From assembly GCF_022559585.1 (NCBI RefSeq), contig NZ_CP087114.1, forward strand, positions 1,281,095-1,345,094: a stretch of DNA of 64,000 nt. Direction: 5' to 3'. Shown here in pieces: positions 10,392 to 19,007 of this stretch. The translations under genes and the position numbers were made by a program. The DNA comes from Bartonella machadoae (lineage in GTDB: Bacteria; Pseudomonadota; Alphaproteobacteria; Rhizobiales; Rhizobiaceae). Numbering within the stretch: position 1 is the first letter of the stretch; each line of letters starts with the position of its first letter. The notes below the pieces were generated by a model. That model did not search any database, was not told the DNA's origin, and saw nothing but the letters and a program-made list of their open reading frames with translations.

Positions 10392-11389
10392 GGCGGACAT
10401 ATCCTTTTATCGAGGTTAAGGTTGGAGACAAACCCGTCCATGAGGTTTTTTACCAGCGTCTTCTTAGCGCCACCATTACCGATCATGCCGGCAATGAAGC
10501 CGATCGTTTTGAAGCGGAGTTTGATGATAGGGACAATGATTTAGAGGTTCCACAAAAGAACAGTACTCTGCAGGTGCTGTTTGGTTATCAGGACAGCATC
10601 AGTGCGGTTATGGGGCGTTTTGTTGTTGAATCTGTTGTCAGTATCGGGGGCAGTGATGGAGAGGTTTTACACCTTTGCGGCAAAAGCGCTTCAATGCGTG
10701 GCGAACTCAAAGAACAAGCAAGTGAGCATTTTGACAATAAAACCATTGGTGAGATTGTTGAAAGCTTAGCCAAGCGCCATGGTTATCAAGCCAAAGTCGA
10801 CCAAGAATTTTATAGCAAAACCTTGCCTTATGTGGTGCGCACTGATCAATCGACAATTGATTTTTTAACCCGCCTTGCAGAGCGTATGCAGGCACGTTTT
10901 TTAATCAAAGACAATAAATTTTTATTTTTAAGCGGCAACAATTTACCGCCCCTCACTCTTGCCAAGCATGATTGTTCCAGTTGGGAATTTACCCTCGAGC
11001 CACGCACCCAATATGGCAGCGTTGAATCAACGTACTTTGATCGCTCGCAAGGTAAACAGCTATCTGTCAAATATCGCACAAACCTCAAAGGTCCCACACG
11101 GCGTTTGCGTGGTTGCTATCCTTGCAGAGAGGAAGCTTTAGCTGCTGCCGCATCAGAATCAGACCGGCTGTGCCGTAGCATGGGCAGTGGTTCTTTGGTT
11201 TTAGAAGGGCGTCCAGAAATCATGGCCGATCAACCTCTCCTTTTGCAAGGGTTCCGTGAGCAAATCAATGGTCCATGGAAAGCTGCAACCGTGACCCACC
11301 GCTATGAGAAACAAAGTGGCTATACTACAGAAATCACCTTAGAAGCACCAGAGAAGGGAAAACAGCCATGGGAAAAGTCAACCTCGTAG
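10382..11389 (+). CDS. Phage late control / tail protein D (copy A)
   Basis: 335 residues of the gpD family (PF05954), a baseplate-hub protein related to T4 gp27 and Mu gp44. The motif FEAEFDDRDNDLEVP near residues 42-56 and the DQSTIDFLTRLAERM segment near 154-168 are typical. It overlaps gpX by 10 bases and the helicase gene by about 22 bases. Identical to 47711-48718. Confidence 0.85.
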   Translation: MGLRRTYPFIEVKVGDKPVHEVFYQRLLSATITDHAGNEADRFEAEFDDRDNDLEVPQKNSTLQVLFGYQDSISAVMGRFVVESVVSIGGSDGEVLHLCGKSASMRGELKEQASEHFDNKTIGEIVESLAKRHGYQAKVDQEFYSKTLPYVVRTDQSTIDFLTRLAERMQARFLIKDNKFLFLSGNNLPPLTLAKHDCSSWEFTLEPRTQYGSVESTYFDRSQGKQLSVKYRTNLKGPTRRLRGCYPCREEALAAAASESDRLCRSMGSGSLVLEGRPEIMADQPLLLQGFREQINGPWKAATVTHRYEKQSGYTTEITLEAPEKGKQPWEKSTS

Positions 11390-12840
11390 AATGCCGTGCA
11401 CAAGAAAATCAAAGGGATAACATGCTCTCTTCATTTCGAGAGGTCCCACACAATCTTGAAGCGGAACAAGCTTTGCTCGGGGCAATTCTCATAAGCAATG
11501 ATGCGCTTGATTGCGTTTCGGACTTTCTTAAAGCATCCCATTTTTTTGAACCCTTGCATCAAAAGATCTTTGCGATTGCCTCACAGATGATCCATAAGGG
11601 AAAACTTGCCAATCCCGTGACCATGAAACCCTTTCTTCCAGCAGAAGAAAAGATTGGTGAAATCACTGTCTTTCATTACGTTGTACGTCTCGCTAAAGAA
11701 GCCGTCACCATCATTAATGCGCAAGATTATGGGCGGATTATTTATGATCTTTTCCTTCGACGCTGTTTGATTAATCTTGGCAATGAAATTGTTAATAAAG
11801 CCTTTGATGCTCCTGTAGAATTGAGTCCCTCACAACAGATTGAAATGATCGAGCAGCAGTTGTTTGAATTAGCAGAAAAAGGAAAATATGGCGGTGGATT
11901 TGAAAATTTTGCAGGCGCTCTCACAAAGGCGCTTACCATGGCAAGTGCTGCTAAAGCGCGTTCCTCAAGGCTTTCAGGAATCGCAACCCATATCAAAAAC
12001 CTTGATGAGAAAATGGGAGGGTTACAAAAATCTGATCTCATTATCATCGCTGGTCGCCCCGGTATGGGGAAAACCTCTCTTGCAACCAACATTGCCTTTA
12101 ATATTGCCAATGCTTACAAGCGTGATGACCAAACACAAGAACAAGACAATGGGGGAGGCATTGTTGGATTCTTCTCCCTAGAAATGTCCTCAGAGCAGCT
12201 AGCAACCCGTATCATTTCTGAGCAAACGGAGGTCTCTTCTTCTGATATTAGGCGGGGCAATCTCTCAGAACAGCAATTTACTAAACTCATCCACATGACA
12301 CGTTCTCTGCAAAAAGCCCCGCTTTATATCGACCAAACGGGTGGTCTGTCTGTTGCTCAATTGGCAGCGCGTGCAAGGCGCCTCAAACGGCAACATGGTT
12401 TAGATGTGTTGATTATTGATTATATCCAGCTCGTGACGGGTCATACAAAGCGTTCCTCAGACAGCCGTGTGCAAGAAATGACAGCTATTACCATGGCTCT
12501 TAAAGCGCTAGCAAAAGAACTAAATATTCCTATCATTGCTCTTTCACAGCTTTCACGGCAAGTTGAAAACCGCACCGATAAACGGCCACAACTTTCTGAT
12601 TTACGTGAATCCGGTTCGATTGAACAAGATGCTGATATTGTTTTGTTTGTCTATCGTGAAGAATATTACTTAAAAAATGAACAGCCAAAGGAAGGCAGCG
12701 TTGAATCTGTTAAATGGCAAGAGAAGATGGATCAGGTGAGGGGGCAGGCGGAGGTGATTATCGCCAAACAACGCCATGGTCCCACAGGCACTGTTCCTCT
12801 TGCTTTCCAAGCTGATTTTACACGTTTTAGTGATCTATAA
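11368..12840 (+). CDS. Replicative DNA helicase, DnaB type (copy A)
   Basis: 490 residues, full-length DnaB architecture: N-terminal domain from VPHNLEAEQALLGAIL, RecA-like domain with Walker A GRPGMGKTS, H2 region FFSLEMSSEQL, Walker B LIIDYIQL and the arginine/loop region LSQLSRQVENRTDKRPQLSDLRESGSIEQDADI. The upstream ATG at 11368 lies inside gene D; ATG 11422 would start closer to normal DnaB. It differs from copy B (48697-50163) in scattered positions from about residue 150 on, including two extra residues near residue 250 (TQEQDNGGG against TQNNEGG). Unwinds DNA at forks; in a phage it could replace or recruit host helicase. Confidence 0.93.
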   Translation: MGKVNLVECRAQENQRDNMLSSFREVPHNLEAEQALLGAILISNDALDCVSDFLKASHFFEPLHQKIFAIASQMIHKGKLANPVTMKPFLPAEEKIGEITVFHYVVRLAKEAVTIINAQDYGRIIYDLFLRRCLINLGNEIVNKAFDAPVELSPSQQIEMIEQQLFELAEKGKYGGGFENFAGALTKALTMASAAKARSSRLSGIATHIKNLDEKMGGLQKSDLIIIAGRPGMGKTSLATNIAFNIANAYKRDDQTQEQDNGGGIVGFFSLEMSSEQLATRIISEQTEVSSSDIRRGNLSEQQFTKLIHMTRSLQKAPLYIDQTGGLSVAQLAARARRLKRQHGLDVLIIDYIQLVTGHTKRSSDSRVQEMTAITMALKALAKELNIPIIALSQLSRQVENRTDKRPQLSDLRESGSIEQDADIVLFVYREEYYLKNEQPKEGSVESVKWQEKMDQVRGQAEVIIAKQRHGPTGTVPLAFQADFTRFSDL

Positions 12841-13647
12841 AGAAAATCATAAGAGAAAAACATGCATAAAAGGGGCAATAAATGGCCTTTGAAAGGCCTT
12901 TGAAGACCCTTTGAGAGCTCTTTAAAAAAATGAAAATCCTTTGAAAATGAAGTTATTTTTACAAAATATGATGCAAATGATACAAAATTTACTGCTCTCT
13001 ACATGCATATCTTACAGATTTTAGATATCAAATAAGGGGATTGTTGGAAAAGATGAATCGCCTCAAATTGCGATTCTGAGCCAATAAAAATAAGACTCAT
13101 GAAAGCGGCTCTAGATACCTCTTAAAGCTTCTCTGAGAACCGCTTAAAAGCTCTGTGAAAAAAAATGAATTGCTGCAAAACCCAGTTGTAGTTTGACAGT
13201 AGGTTTTTCAATAAGTGGGAAGAGGTGGGATTAGGTAGGAATACATGGTAATTTGTTGTTTTTATGCATATTTTTTACCTTAAAATGCGCATTTTGTCAA
13301 ATAAGATTTTGACACCTGAAAATGGCAAAAAGAGCGAAAAATGCCAAAAATTAGAATTTTGCACTAAAAATAAGAAAAAGCTTTGAATGGTCTTTGAAAA
13401 CCCTTTGAAGAATTTTAAAAAGTCTGTGAAAGCCCAGAAAACCGGCTTTGAAGACCCTTTGAAAAAAATGAAGCAAAAAATGTAATTACCTTCAAAATCA
13501 GCCCAAAATGACCAAAAAAGCAAAAAAGATTTTCACCTATTGGTGATTATCTGTTTTTAGAAGCAATATAATTTTATAAATCAAATAGTTATATTGTTTT
13601 TCTAATGTAAAAAGATTTTCATATTGATTTTTCTTTTTAAAGGGACA
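12841..13647 (+). other. Non-coding junction and prophage left-end region
   Basis: No convincing gene. 12841-13186 is the right-end tail of duplicate A; 13187 onward is the prophage left end. The stretch is rich in a CCTTTGAA-like motif repeated at short intervals (about 12887-12915 and 13380-13470). The convergent repressor gene ends at 13648. Short ORFs on either strand here have no ribosome sites or recognisable sequence. Confidence 0.6.
13187..13208 (+). repeat. Prophage left end (transposase site L1)
   Basis: TGTAGTTTGACAGTAGGTTTTT, matching the inverted right end at 18 of 22 positions. It starts exactly where duplicate A stops matching duplicate B. The TG...CA terminal bases are those expected for Mu-class transposase substrates. 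Further L sites inside are not clear by eye. Confidence 0.75.
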
Positions 13648-14199
13648 TTAGGCCGTATTTTGTGTGGTTGTTAGATGTGCTTTTTCAGCTTCAATTTGTC
13701 GCTTTAAATGTAACTTTAGAAGAGGAAAAGTCGCTTCGACTTCTTCTGGGTCATTGATGTTTTGAACAAGCTCTTGCAACTTTCTATAAAGCTCTGCCGC
13801 TAATTCCGCTATATCTTCAGGGGGGAGTTTTATTTTTGCGTCGCGATAGGTCGTATAAGCTATGCGACCGAGCTTTTTCATCAGCCCAGTAGGGATGGTA
13901 GGTGCTTTAAAACCTGCTGCTTTTGCCTTTGCCATGTCACTGAACATTTCACCTTCACCAGTGAGAAGCCAATGAAAGTCTATGCCATAAATTGTGTGAT
14001 AGGCAATTATGATAGAGGAGGGTGGTTCACTTACGCCGAGCTCATAATTTGCAAGCGTATTTTTTGCTAAATTAAGAGATTTTGCAAAAACACCACGCTC
14101 TTCATTTCCGAGTATTTTTCTTATTTCACGTAGGCGTTTTGCCAACAGCGTTTTTGGTTCTGAATCGGGACGTGCCAAAAAAATACCTCTTAAAACCAT
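13648..14199 (-). CDS. Phage repressor, XRE-type helix-turn-helix
   Basis: 183 residues from ATG 14199. N-terminal helix-turn-helix (about residues 13-75): LREIRKILGNEERGVFAKSL followed by AKNTLANYELGVSEP, then the DFHWLLTGEG motif typical of prophage repressors. The C-terminal half is helical and probably for oligomerisation; no LexA-like Ser/Lys protease site is seen. It faces the ner gene divergently and plays the role of Mu c. A TTG at 14214 gives a 5-residue longer frame, but the ATG is the better start and an operator-like palindrome overlaps it, suggesting autoregulation. Confidence 0.85.
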   Translation of the reverse strand: MVLRGIFLARPDSEPKTLLAKRLREIRKILGNEERGVFAKSLNLAKNTLANYELGVSEPPSSIIIAYHTIYGIDFHWLLTGEGEMFSDMAKAKAAGFKAPTIPTGLMKKLGRIAYTTYRDAKIKLPPEDIAELAAELYRKLQELVQNINDPEEVEATFPLLKLHLKRQIEAEKAHLTTTQNTA

Positions 14200-14233
14200 T
14201 TTATGGGTTGACAAAACCTAAAAAATGGGTTTT
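14192..14233. promoter_or_regulatory. Early operator region, two inverted repeats
   Basis: Two similar inverted repeats: AAAACCATTTTATGGGTT (14192-14209) and AAAACCTAAAAAATGGGTTT (14213-14232, with one more T). Both have the form AAAACC...GGGTT. The first covers the repressor start codon, and TTGACA at 14208-14213 lies between them pointing toward ner. This is the expected place for repressor and Ner binding. Binding is inferred, the repeats are seen. Confidence 0.6.
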
Positions 14234-14331
14234 AACTTATATTACAGCCCGTTATTAAGGGCAGTTATTACACAAAGAACCCCACAAAAGACGGATGTTT
14301 GCGGCATCCGTTTCAAGCAGGAGCGAAAGTT

Positions 14332-14625
14332 ATGACTATCACACAAACATGGGATCGCCATAGTATTTTAGCTGAGCTACGCCGCCGTAATATGACCTTG
14401 GCGGAACTCACGAAAGTTTATCAAATCCCGTCATCCAGTGTCAAAAACATTTGGACACGGCCCAATGAAAAAGCTGAACGTGCCATTGCCGATTTTATCG
14501 GCTTGCCCGTCGAGCAGGTTTTTAGCGACCGCTACCCTAAAACGAACCGTCGCATTTTTAAAGCAGCAAAACATGCCAATACGGATTTGAGTGCACATTC
14601 CACATTGCGCGGTAATGCCGCTTGA
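14332..14625 (+). CDS. ner: Ner-like DNA-binding protein
   Basis: 97 residues from ATG 14332 (AGGAGCG upstream). The core WDRHSILAELRRRNMTLAEL, then SSSVKNIWTRPNEKAERAIA and the LPVEQVFSDRYP motif are the Ner/Nlp (SfsB-like) winged-helix signature. Mu Ner is the early repressor that down-regulates both early and c promoters and opens the lytic operon. It is the first gene of the rightward early operon here. The C-terminal tail after residue about 75 is specific to this homologue. Confidence 0.88.
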   Translation: MTITQTWDRHSILAELRRRNMTLAELTKVYQIPSSSVKNIWTRPNEKAERAIADFIGLPVEQVFSDRYPKTNRRIFKAAKHANTDLSAHSTLRGNAA

Positions 14626-14701
14626 ACTTTGTTGCAAGGTTGTGCGTGTGTTTTACGCATTTCCCATGAATTTAAATATCATAAGATAAAAAGAGTTATC
14701 A

Positions 14702-14842
14702 ATGTCTAAACATCAATACGAAATAGGCAAGATAAATTGCAGAGAGTTGCATGGTCAAACGGCTGTTTGGATAGATTTGTTTTGGCGCTTAGGTGGTAAG
14801 CAGGTTCTCTTTAGAGGGGGTTTTTATGGTTGCAGCTTGTAA
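14702..14842 (+). CDS. Possible small protein, unrecognised
   Basis: 46-residue ORF (starts MSKHQYEIGKINC, ends FYGCSL) filling the gap between ner and the DnaA-like gene and overlapping the latter by 17 bases. A weak purine-rich AGAG lies before the ATG. Its mixed composition and position in a tightly packed early operon favour a real small gene, but no family is recognised. Confidence 0.35.
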   Translation: MSKHQYEIGKINCRELHGQTAVWIDLFWRLGGKQVLFRGGFYGCSL

Positions 14843-15224
14843 TTTATGGACCCCAGAGGCAAAAAGAGAAATCGTCAATCCTTATTCAGAAGTTGAACGG
14901 TTAGAAACGATGCTTGCTTGTTGTTTTAAGGCGGTGAATGGAGGCTTTAGGCATCTTCCAATCCGGTATATTATTGACCCGCCGCATGGTTTGTTTGACG
15001 CGGCATTAGCACGACAGATTGTTATTCATATTTTGCATTATCAGTTTGAAGTGCCGCGGCGGCGTATTGTCGCCATCCAAGCACGGCAGCGGACTTCTAT
15101 ATCTTTGTCTCTTCAAGTGATTAGTCGGCGTTTGAACGATCCTGTTTTTGCTAGAGCTTATCGAAGATGGTCTGTGCGTGCGATGGATTTGTTTTTTAAA
15201 GAAATGAGAAAGGCGGCGGGGTGA
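14826..15224 (+). CDS. DnaA domain IV-like DNA-binding protein
   Basis: 132 residues from ATG 14826 (GAGGGGG upstream). The C-terminal half (FEVPRRRIVAIQARQRTSIS, then QVISRRLNDPVFARAYRRW) resembles the helix-turn-helix DNA-binding domain of DnaA-type proteins seen in alphaproteobacterial prophages. It lacks the AAA ATPase. The role is probably transcription or replication control in the early operon. Its stop overlaps the ParB-like start (GTGATGG). Confidence 0.5.
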   Translation: MVAACNLWTPEAKREIVNPYSEVERLETMLACCFKAVNGGFRHLPIRYIIDPPHGLFDAALARQIVIHILHYQFEVPRRRIVAIQARQRTSISLSLQVISRRLNDPVFARAYRRWSVRAMDLFFKEMRKAAG

Positions 15225-16249
15225 TGGCACAGTTTCAAAGGCTTTCTCTTGATGTGATTGTTGTGCCGGAGCGTATTCGCCCTGTGGATGATGAGCATGC
15301 TAAGGCTCTTGCGCAATCGATAGCGCGAGAAGGGTTGATGAACCCGATTACCGTGCGCCATACGCCCAATGCCAAGGAGGGCAATTATACGCTTATTGCC
15401 GGTGCGCACCGATTACGGGCTGCTACGCTTTTAGGTTTTGGCGAAATTGATGCGGTTGTGGTGCAAGCGGATAAAGAGAATGCTGCGCTATTAGAGGTTG
15501 CGGAAAATCTGTTTCGCAATGAATTGTCTGTTATTGATCGTGCTTTGTTTGTCCAGACCTACCGCGAATTATGGGAGAAGAAGTATGGAGAAATCAAGCG
15601 TGGTGGGGACGGTAGTAACCAGTATAAAAGAAAAAAAGAGCAATTGGATCAAGTTGATCCAATTGCTCAAATCAGTGACAATGCCTCTTCAAATGACAGT
15701 GAAATCGCTTGTGAAGGGGATGAAGTGGCAAAGGGTAAAGTTTACCCTTTGCCAAAAGATGGTTCTTCAGAACATAATGAAACTGGGTATGAAGGGGATG
15801 GAAAATCAAAAGTGCAACTTGCACCTTTGATCGGAGATGATGGGTGTTTGGAGCAATTGGGTAAGGTTTACCCTTTTGCTAAACATGTGGCAGATCGCAT
15901 TGGTTTGTCTGAAGTTTCAGTAAAGCGACTTGATTGTATTGCTCGACATTTACAGCCGGAATTGCGGTCGGTTTTGCGTGGAACAGCATTGGCGGATAAT
16001 CAGGCACAATTGTTAAAATTGGCAAAGATGGAGCCGTTGGCACAGCGGAGAGTGGCGGTTGCGTTTCAACAGGTTGAGGGGGATTTGCGACGGGCTTTTG
16101 ATTTGGTCAATGGGATTAATACGCCCCCGCAAATTAATGAACAGGAACGGATTTTTGCCCAATTATTGGGGGTGTGGCAAAGGGCGAATGAGCAAACGCG
16201 GGCGCGTTTTTGCGCCTATTTAGAAAAGCAAGCGGTGGAGGTGCAATGA
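15221..16249 (+). CDS. ParB-like nuclease-fold DNA-binding protein
   Basis: 342 residues. The N-terminus carries the ParB/Spo0J core: IRPVDDEHAKALAQSIAREG, then NPITVRHT and the GAHRLRAATLLGF motif (about residues 56-68) that forms the CTP-binding box II in chromosomal ParB (GERRxRA there, GAHRLRA here), followed by ENLFRNELSVIDRAL. A helix-turn-helix follows (KHVADRIGLSEVSVKRL, about 225-241). Between them lies a 90-residue low-complexity linker (about residues 130-220) whose DNA contains four palindromes. Such genes sit beside transposase A in many alphaproteobacterial Mu-like phages; the function there is not settled. Confidence 0.8.
   Translation: MMAQFQRLSLDVIVVPERIRPVDDEHAKALAQSIAREGLMNPITVRHTPNAKEGNYTLIAGAHRLRAATLLGFGEIDAVVVQADKENAALLEVAENLFRNELSVIDRALFVQTYRELWEKKYGEIKRGGDGSNQYKRKKEQLDQVDPIAQISDNASSNDSEIACEGDEVAKGKVYPLPKDGSSEHNETGYEGDGKSKVQLAPLIGDDGCLEQLGKVYPFAKHVADRIGLSEVSVKRLDCIARHLQPELRSVLRGTALADNQAQLLKLAKMEPLAQRRVAVAFQQVEGDLRRAFDLVNGINTPPQINEQERIFAQLLGVWQRANEQTRARFCAYLEKQAVEVQ
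15638..15873. repeat. Four palindromes inside the ParB-like gene
   Basis: Odd-centred palindromes at 15638-15668 (31 bp, perfect, centre CAA-G-TTG), 15727-15753 (27 bp, perfect, centre AAA-G-TTT), 15812-15824 (13 bp, perfect, centre CAA-C-TTG) and 15859-15873 (15 bp, one mismatched pair, centre AAG-G-TTT). All stay in frame and code for the linker between the two ParB domains. They share the core NAA-S-TTN but differ in their arms. Confidence 0.85.
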
Positions 16250-16707
16250 TGAAGATGCATGGTTGCGGGCAGCTTGATTTTTTTCAACAGCCGGTTTTTC
16301 CTTGCCGCGAACCGGTTGCGCAGATTGATTTGGAGCGGTTTCGCTCACACATGAAGCGCGCCATGGCACGGGCTTTACGCGAATGCCGGTTTGAACGCAG
16401 CGTGGTTGCGGAACGTATGGCGCATTATTTGGGCATTGGTTGTTTGAGTAAGGCGAGTTTGGATGCTTATGTTGCTGAGAGTAAGCAGGTGGATATTTCT
16501 CTACCGCGTTTTAAGGCCTTTGTGCGGGCGACAGAAGCTTTTTGGCTCTGGGATGAGGTGGTGCGTGAAGATGGTTTGTTGTTGTTGCAAGGGGATGAAG
16601 CGCGCTTGGCAGAGATTGCAAGGCTCCAGCAAGAACAGCGAGAGATTGCGGCACGGTTAAAGGTTATGCGTGCGACCCCTGTGAGAATTAGACGGGGGCA
16701 GCCATGA
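16246..16707 (+). CDS. Early phage protein, unrecognised
   Basis: 153 residues from ATG 16246, overlapping the ParB-like stop (ATGATG). The central part resembles a short DNA-binding fold with a basic N-terminal helix (RFRSHMKRAMARALRECRFER). The C-terminus has a coiled-coil-like glutamate/arginine stretch (LAEIARLQQEQREIAARLKV). The stop overlaps the transposase ATG, so the gene is part of the A-B operon. No specific function can be assigned. Confidence 0.6.
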   Translation: MMKMHGCGQLDFFQQPVFPCREPVAQIDLERFRSHMKRAMARALRECRFERSVVAERMAHYLGIGCLSKASLDAYVAESKQVDISLPRFKAFVRATEAFWLWDEVVREDGLLLLQGDEARLAEIARLQQEQREIAARLKVMRATPVRIRRGQP

Positions 16708-18698
16708 AGGAATGGTTTAGTATTGCTGAATTGGCTGAAGCGGCTTTGCCAGGGTTGCCGAAGACAAAAATTGGTCTCAATAATTTTGCGCTTAAAAAAT
16801 GGCGTTTGAATAAACAATTGTTTCGCCAAACATTAGGTAAGACCAAGCCGGTTTGGGAGTATCATCTCTCGTTATTGCCGGAGGAGGCGCGGGCGGCTTT
16901 GTTGGTGCGCTCTGGTGCGGGGTGTGTTTCGGGGGAGAGTCGTGGGCAAAAAGAAGACCTTTGGGCGCGTTATGAGGGGCTTTCAAAGGAGCATAAAAGG
17001 CGCTGTGAAGAGCGTTTGAAGGCACTTTGTTTTATGGATGATTTACTCCATGGAGGTCTTGGCGTGCATGATGCGGCGGTACGGACGGGGGTTCATTTTG
17101 GTATCAGTTGTCGGTCACTGTTTCATTGGTGGCAAAGGGTGGAAGGTTATGAACGCCCTGATTGGCTTGCGGCTTTAGCGCCTTGTTATGGTGAGGAGAA
17201 TTTTTCACAATTTGCGCCTTGTCATGAGGAGGCTTGGGAGGTTCTCTGTTCGGATTATTTACGTCCCTCTAAACCGGCTTTTTCGGCGTGTTATCGGCGG
17301 ATGGTTGTGATTGCACGAGAAAAGGGTTGGGAACCACTTCCTTCGGAGCGGGCTTTGCGGCGGCGTTTTCATAAAGAAGTTTCCAAGGCGGCTGTGGTGT
17401 TGGCGCGTGAGGGAGAAGAAAAGGCAAAAAAGCTTTATCCAGCACAACGGCGTGATCGCTCGAGCCTGCATGCTTTGCAAGCGGTGAATATGGATGGGCA
17501 CAAGCTGGATGTTTTTGTGACTGTGCCTTGGGCGGAGAAGCCTGTGCGGCTTTATTTGATAGCTATACAAGATCTTTATTCGGGGAAGATTTTATCGTGG
17601 CGCCTATCGGATGTTGAAAGCTGGGAAATCGTTCGTTTGGTGATTGGTGATATGGTTGAAGCCTATGGGATACCGGAGCGCATGACTTTGGATAATGGGC
17701 GCGCCTTTACCAGCAAATGGATTTCTGGGGGTGTGCAAAACCGTTTTCGCTTTAAGATTAAGCCGGATGATCCGCAAGGACTTTTGACGAGTTTGGGTGT
17801 GCAATTGCAATGGACGACGCCTTATAGTGGGCAATCGAAACCGATTGAACGGGCATGGCGTGATTTGGCGGAAGGGATTTCGAAACATCCTTTTTGTGCG
17901 GGGGCTTATACGGGCAATAAGCCGGATGCCAAGCCTGAGGATTATGGTAAGCGTGCGATTGGATTTGAAGAATTTAAAGCCCATGTTGGCGCGCAGATTA
18001 TGGCGCATAATGAGCAAACGGGGCGCAAGGCGGTTAATTGTGCGGGGCGCAGTTTTGATGTGACCTTTGCTGAGAGTTTAAAAGCCGATGGGACGATTGT
18101 TCGGCAAGCAACAGCGGCGCAACGGGCTTTATGGCTTTTGACTTCACAAGCGCTTCGGGCGCAAAAGGGCACGGGTGAGATCCATTTTTATGGCAATCGT
18201 TACTGGGCGCGTGCGTTGAACGAATATGCGGGACAGAAGGTGATTGTGCGCTTTGATCCGGATGATTTGCATCAGGATTTGCGGGTTTATGATTTGAACA
18301 ATCGGTTTATTTGCATGGCATCTTGTCTATGTGATGTGGGTTTTTACGATCAGCAGGCGGCGCGTTTGAATGGGCGTTTGCGTAAAGAATATGTGAAGGC
18401 TGTGAAAGCCGAAAAGCAGTTGGCAGCCAAACTTGCCCCTGATCAATTGGCTGATGTTTATGGGTGCCTTGAGAAAAAGGGCAAAGAGTTAAAACGCAAA
18501 TCTGCGATCAAAGCAAAGGTTACACGATTGGTTGCAAACAATGTGGGGAATTTGGCTAATAGGGGGAATTTGGCTTTGACAGCAAAGGAGGATGAGGCTT
18601 TGGAAGAAGAAGAATTTAGCCAACATCTTCACAAGGCTTTAAGACGGCTTTCTGTCTGTGATGGGGGGCGTGAAGTGATAAAGTTTCCTAAGCAATAG
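16704..18698 (+). CDS. Transposase A (MuA-like DDE recombinase)
   Basis: 664 residues, the size of Mu A (663). The N-terminus (SIAELAEAALPGLPKTKIGL) is the Mu DNA-binding winged-helix type that binds end sites or enhancer. The catalytic core carries the DDE triad: D264 in VNMDGHKLDV, D330 in MTLDNGRAFTS and E382 in GQSKPIERAWRDL, close to D269/D336/E392 of MuA. The C-terminal Mu-transpos_C barrel follows (residues about 490-560). It cuts prophage ends and joins them to target DNA. All key residues are present, so it is probably active. Confidence 0.93.
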   Translation: MKEWFSIAELAEAALPGLPKTKIGLNNFALKKWRLNKQLFRQTLGKTKPVWEYHLSLLPEEARAALLVRSGAGCVSGESRGQKEDLWARYEGLSKEHKRRCEERLKALCFMDDLLHGGLGVHDAAVRTGVHFGISCRSLFHWWQRVEGYERPDWLAALAPCYGEENFSQFAPCHEEAWEVLCSDYLRPSKPAFSACYRRMVVIAREKGWEPLPSERALRRRFHKEVSKAAVVLAREGEEKAKKLYPAQRRDRSSLHALQAVNMDGHKLDVFVTVPWAEKPVRLYLIAIQDLYSGKILSWRLSDVESWEIVRLVIGDMVEAYGIPERMTLDNGRAFTSKWISGGVQNRFRFKIKPDDPQGLLTSLGVQLQWTTPYSGQSKPIERAWRDLAEGISKHPFCAGAYTGNKPDAKPEDYGKRAIGFEEFKAHVGAQIMAHNEQTGRKAVNCAGRSFDVTFAESLKADGTIVRQATAAQRALWLLTSQALRAQKGTGEIHFYGNRYWARALNEYAGQKVIVRFDPDDLHQDLRVYDLNNRFICMASCLCDVGFYDQQAARLNGRLRKEYVKAVKAEKQLAAKLAPDQLADVYGCLEKKGKELKRKSAIKAKVTRLVANNVGNLANRGNLALTAKEDEALEEEEFSQHLHKALRRLSVCDGGREVIKFPKQ

Positions 18699-19007
18699 GA
18701 AAAGGAGAGGGGGATTTTAGGGGACTGGTTGAGGTCCATGTGCGGGGTTGAAGAATGAACAGAGAAAGGGGGGAGAAGTCTTATCCATTTCAATTTCTAA
18801 ATCAATACAATCCAATTTTTATGCGTCTTTGCCTGATTGGGTGAGGAGTATGGAGTGATTTAAGTTTCCCTTTTGAGTGAAAAGGTGCAGGGGGGAGATT
18901 GTCGGGAGCCGGTTGAGTATCGCGTACGGCTTTAGGTTAAACAAAATGGGTAGGTTTGCAACCCTACCCATTCAATAGTCTAAAATCAATACAAGAGGGG
19001 ATTATAG
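18699..19007 (+). other. A-B intergenic region with strong hairpin
   Basis: 309 bases with no gene. It contains a perfect 10-bp inverted repeat, AATGGGTAGG at 18945-18954 and CCTACCCATT at 18963-18972, with an 8-base loop, ending 35 bases before the MuB ATG. It has no U-run, so an operator or mRNA-stability element is more likely than a terminator. Upstream, 18699-18945 holds two similar G-rich stretches (around 18708-18755 and 18889-18935). Confidence 0.55.

Larger units (their letters stand above)
5022..13186 (+). repeat. Tail module and helicase, duplicate copy A
   Basis: About 8.16 kb nearly identical to 42351-50509 in the same orientation (offset 37,329 bases up to the helicase gene and 37,323 after it, because of a 6-base difference in the helicase). 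The copy begins abruptly at codon 22 of the sheath gene, directly after an in-frame TAA at 5019-5021, and ends at CCCAGT (13181-13186), where the left end of the Mu-like prophage starts. The copy therefore lacks the sheath start, its late promoter and the last 33 bases of the prophage right end. It is most simply the remnant of a second related prophage. Confidence 0.93.
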
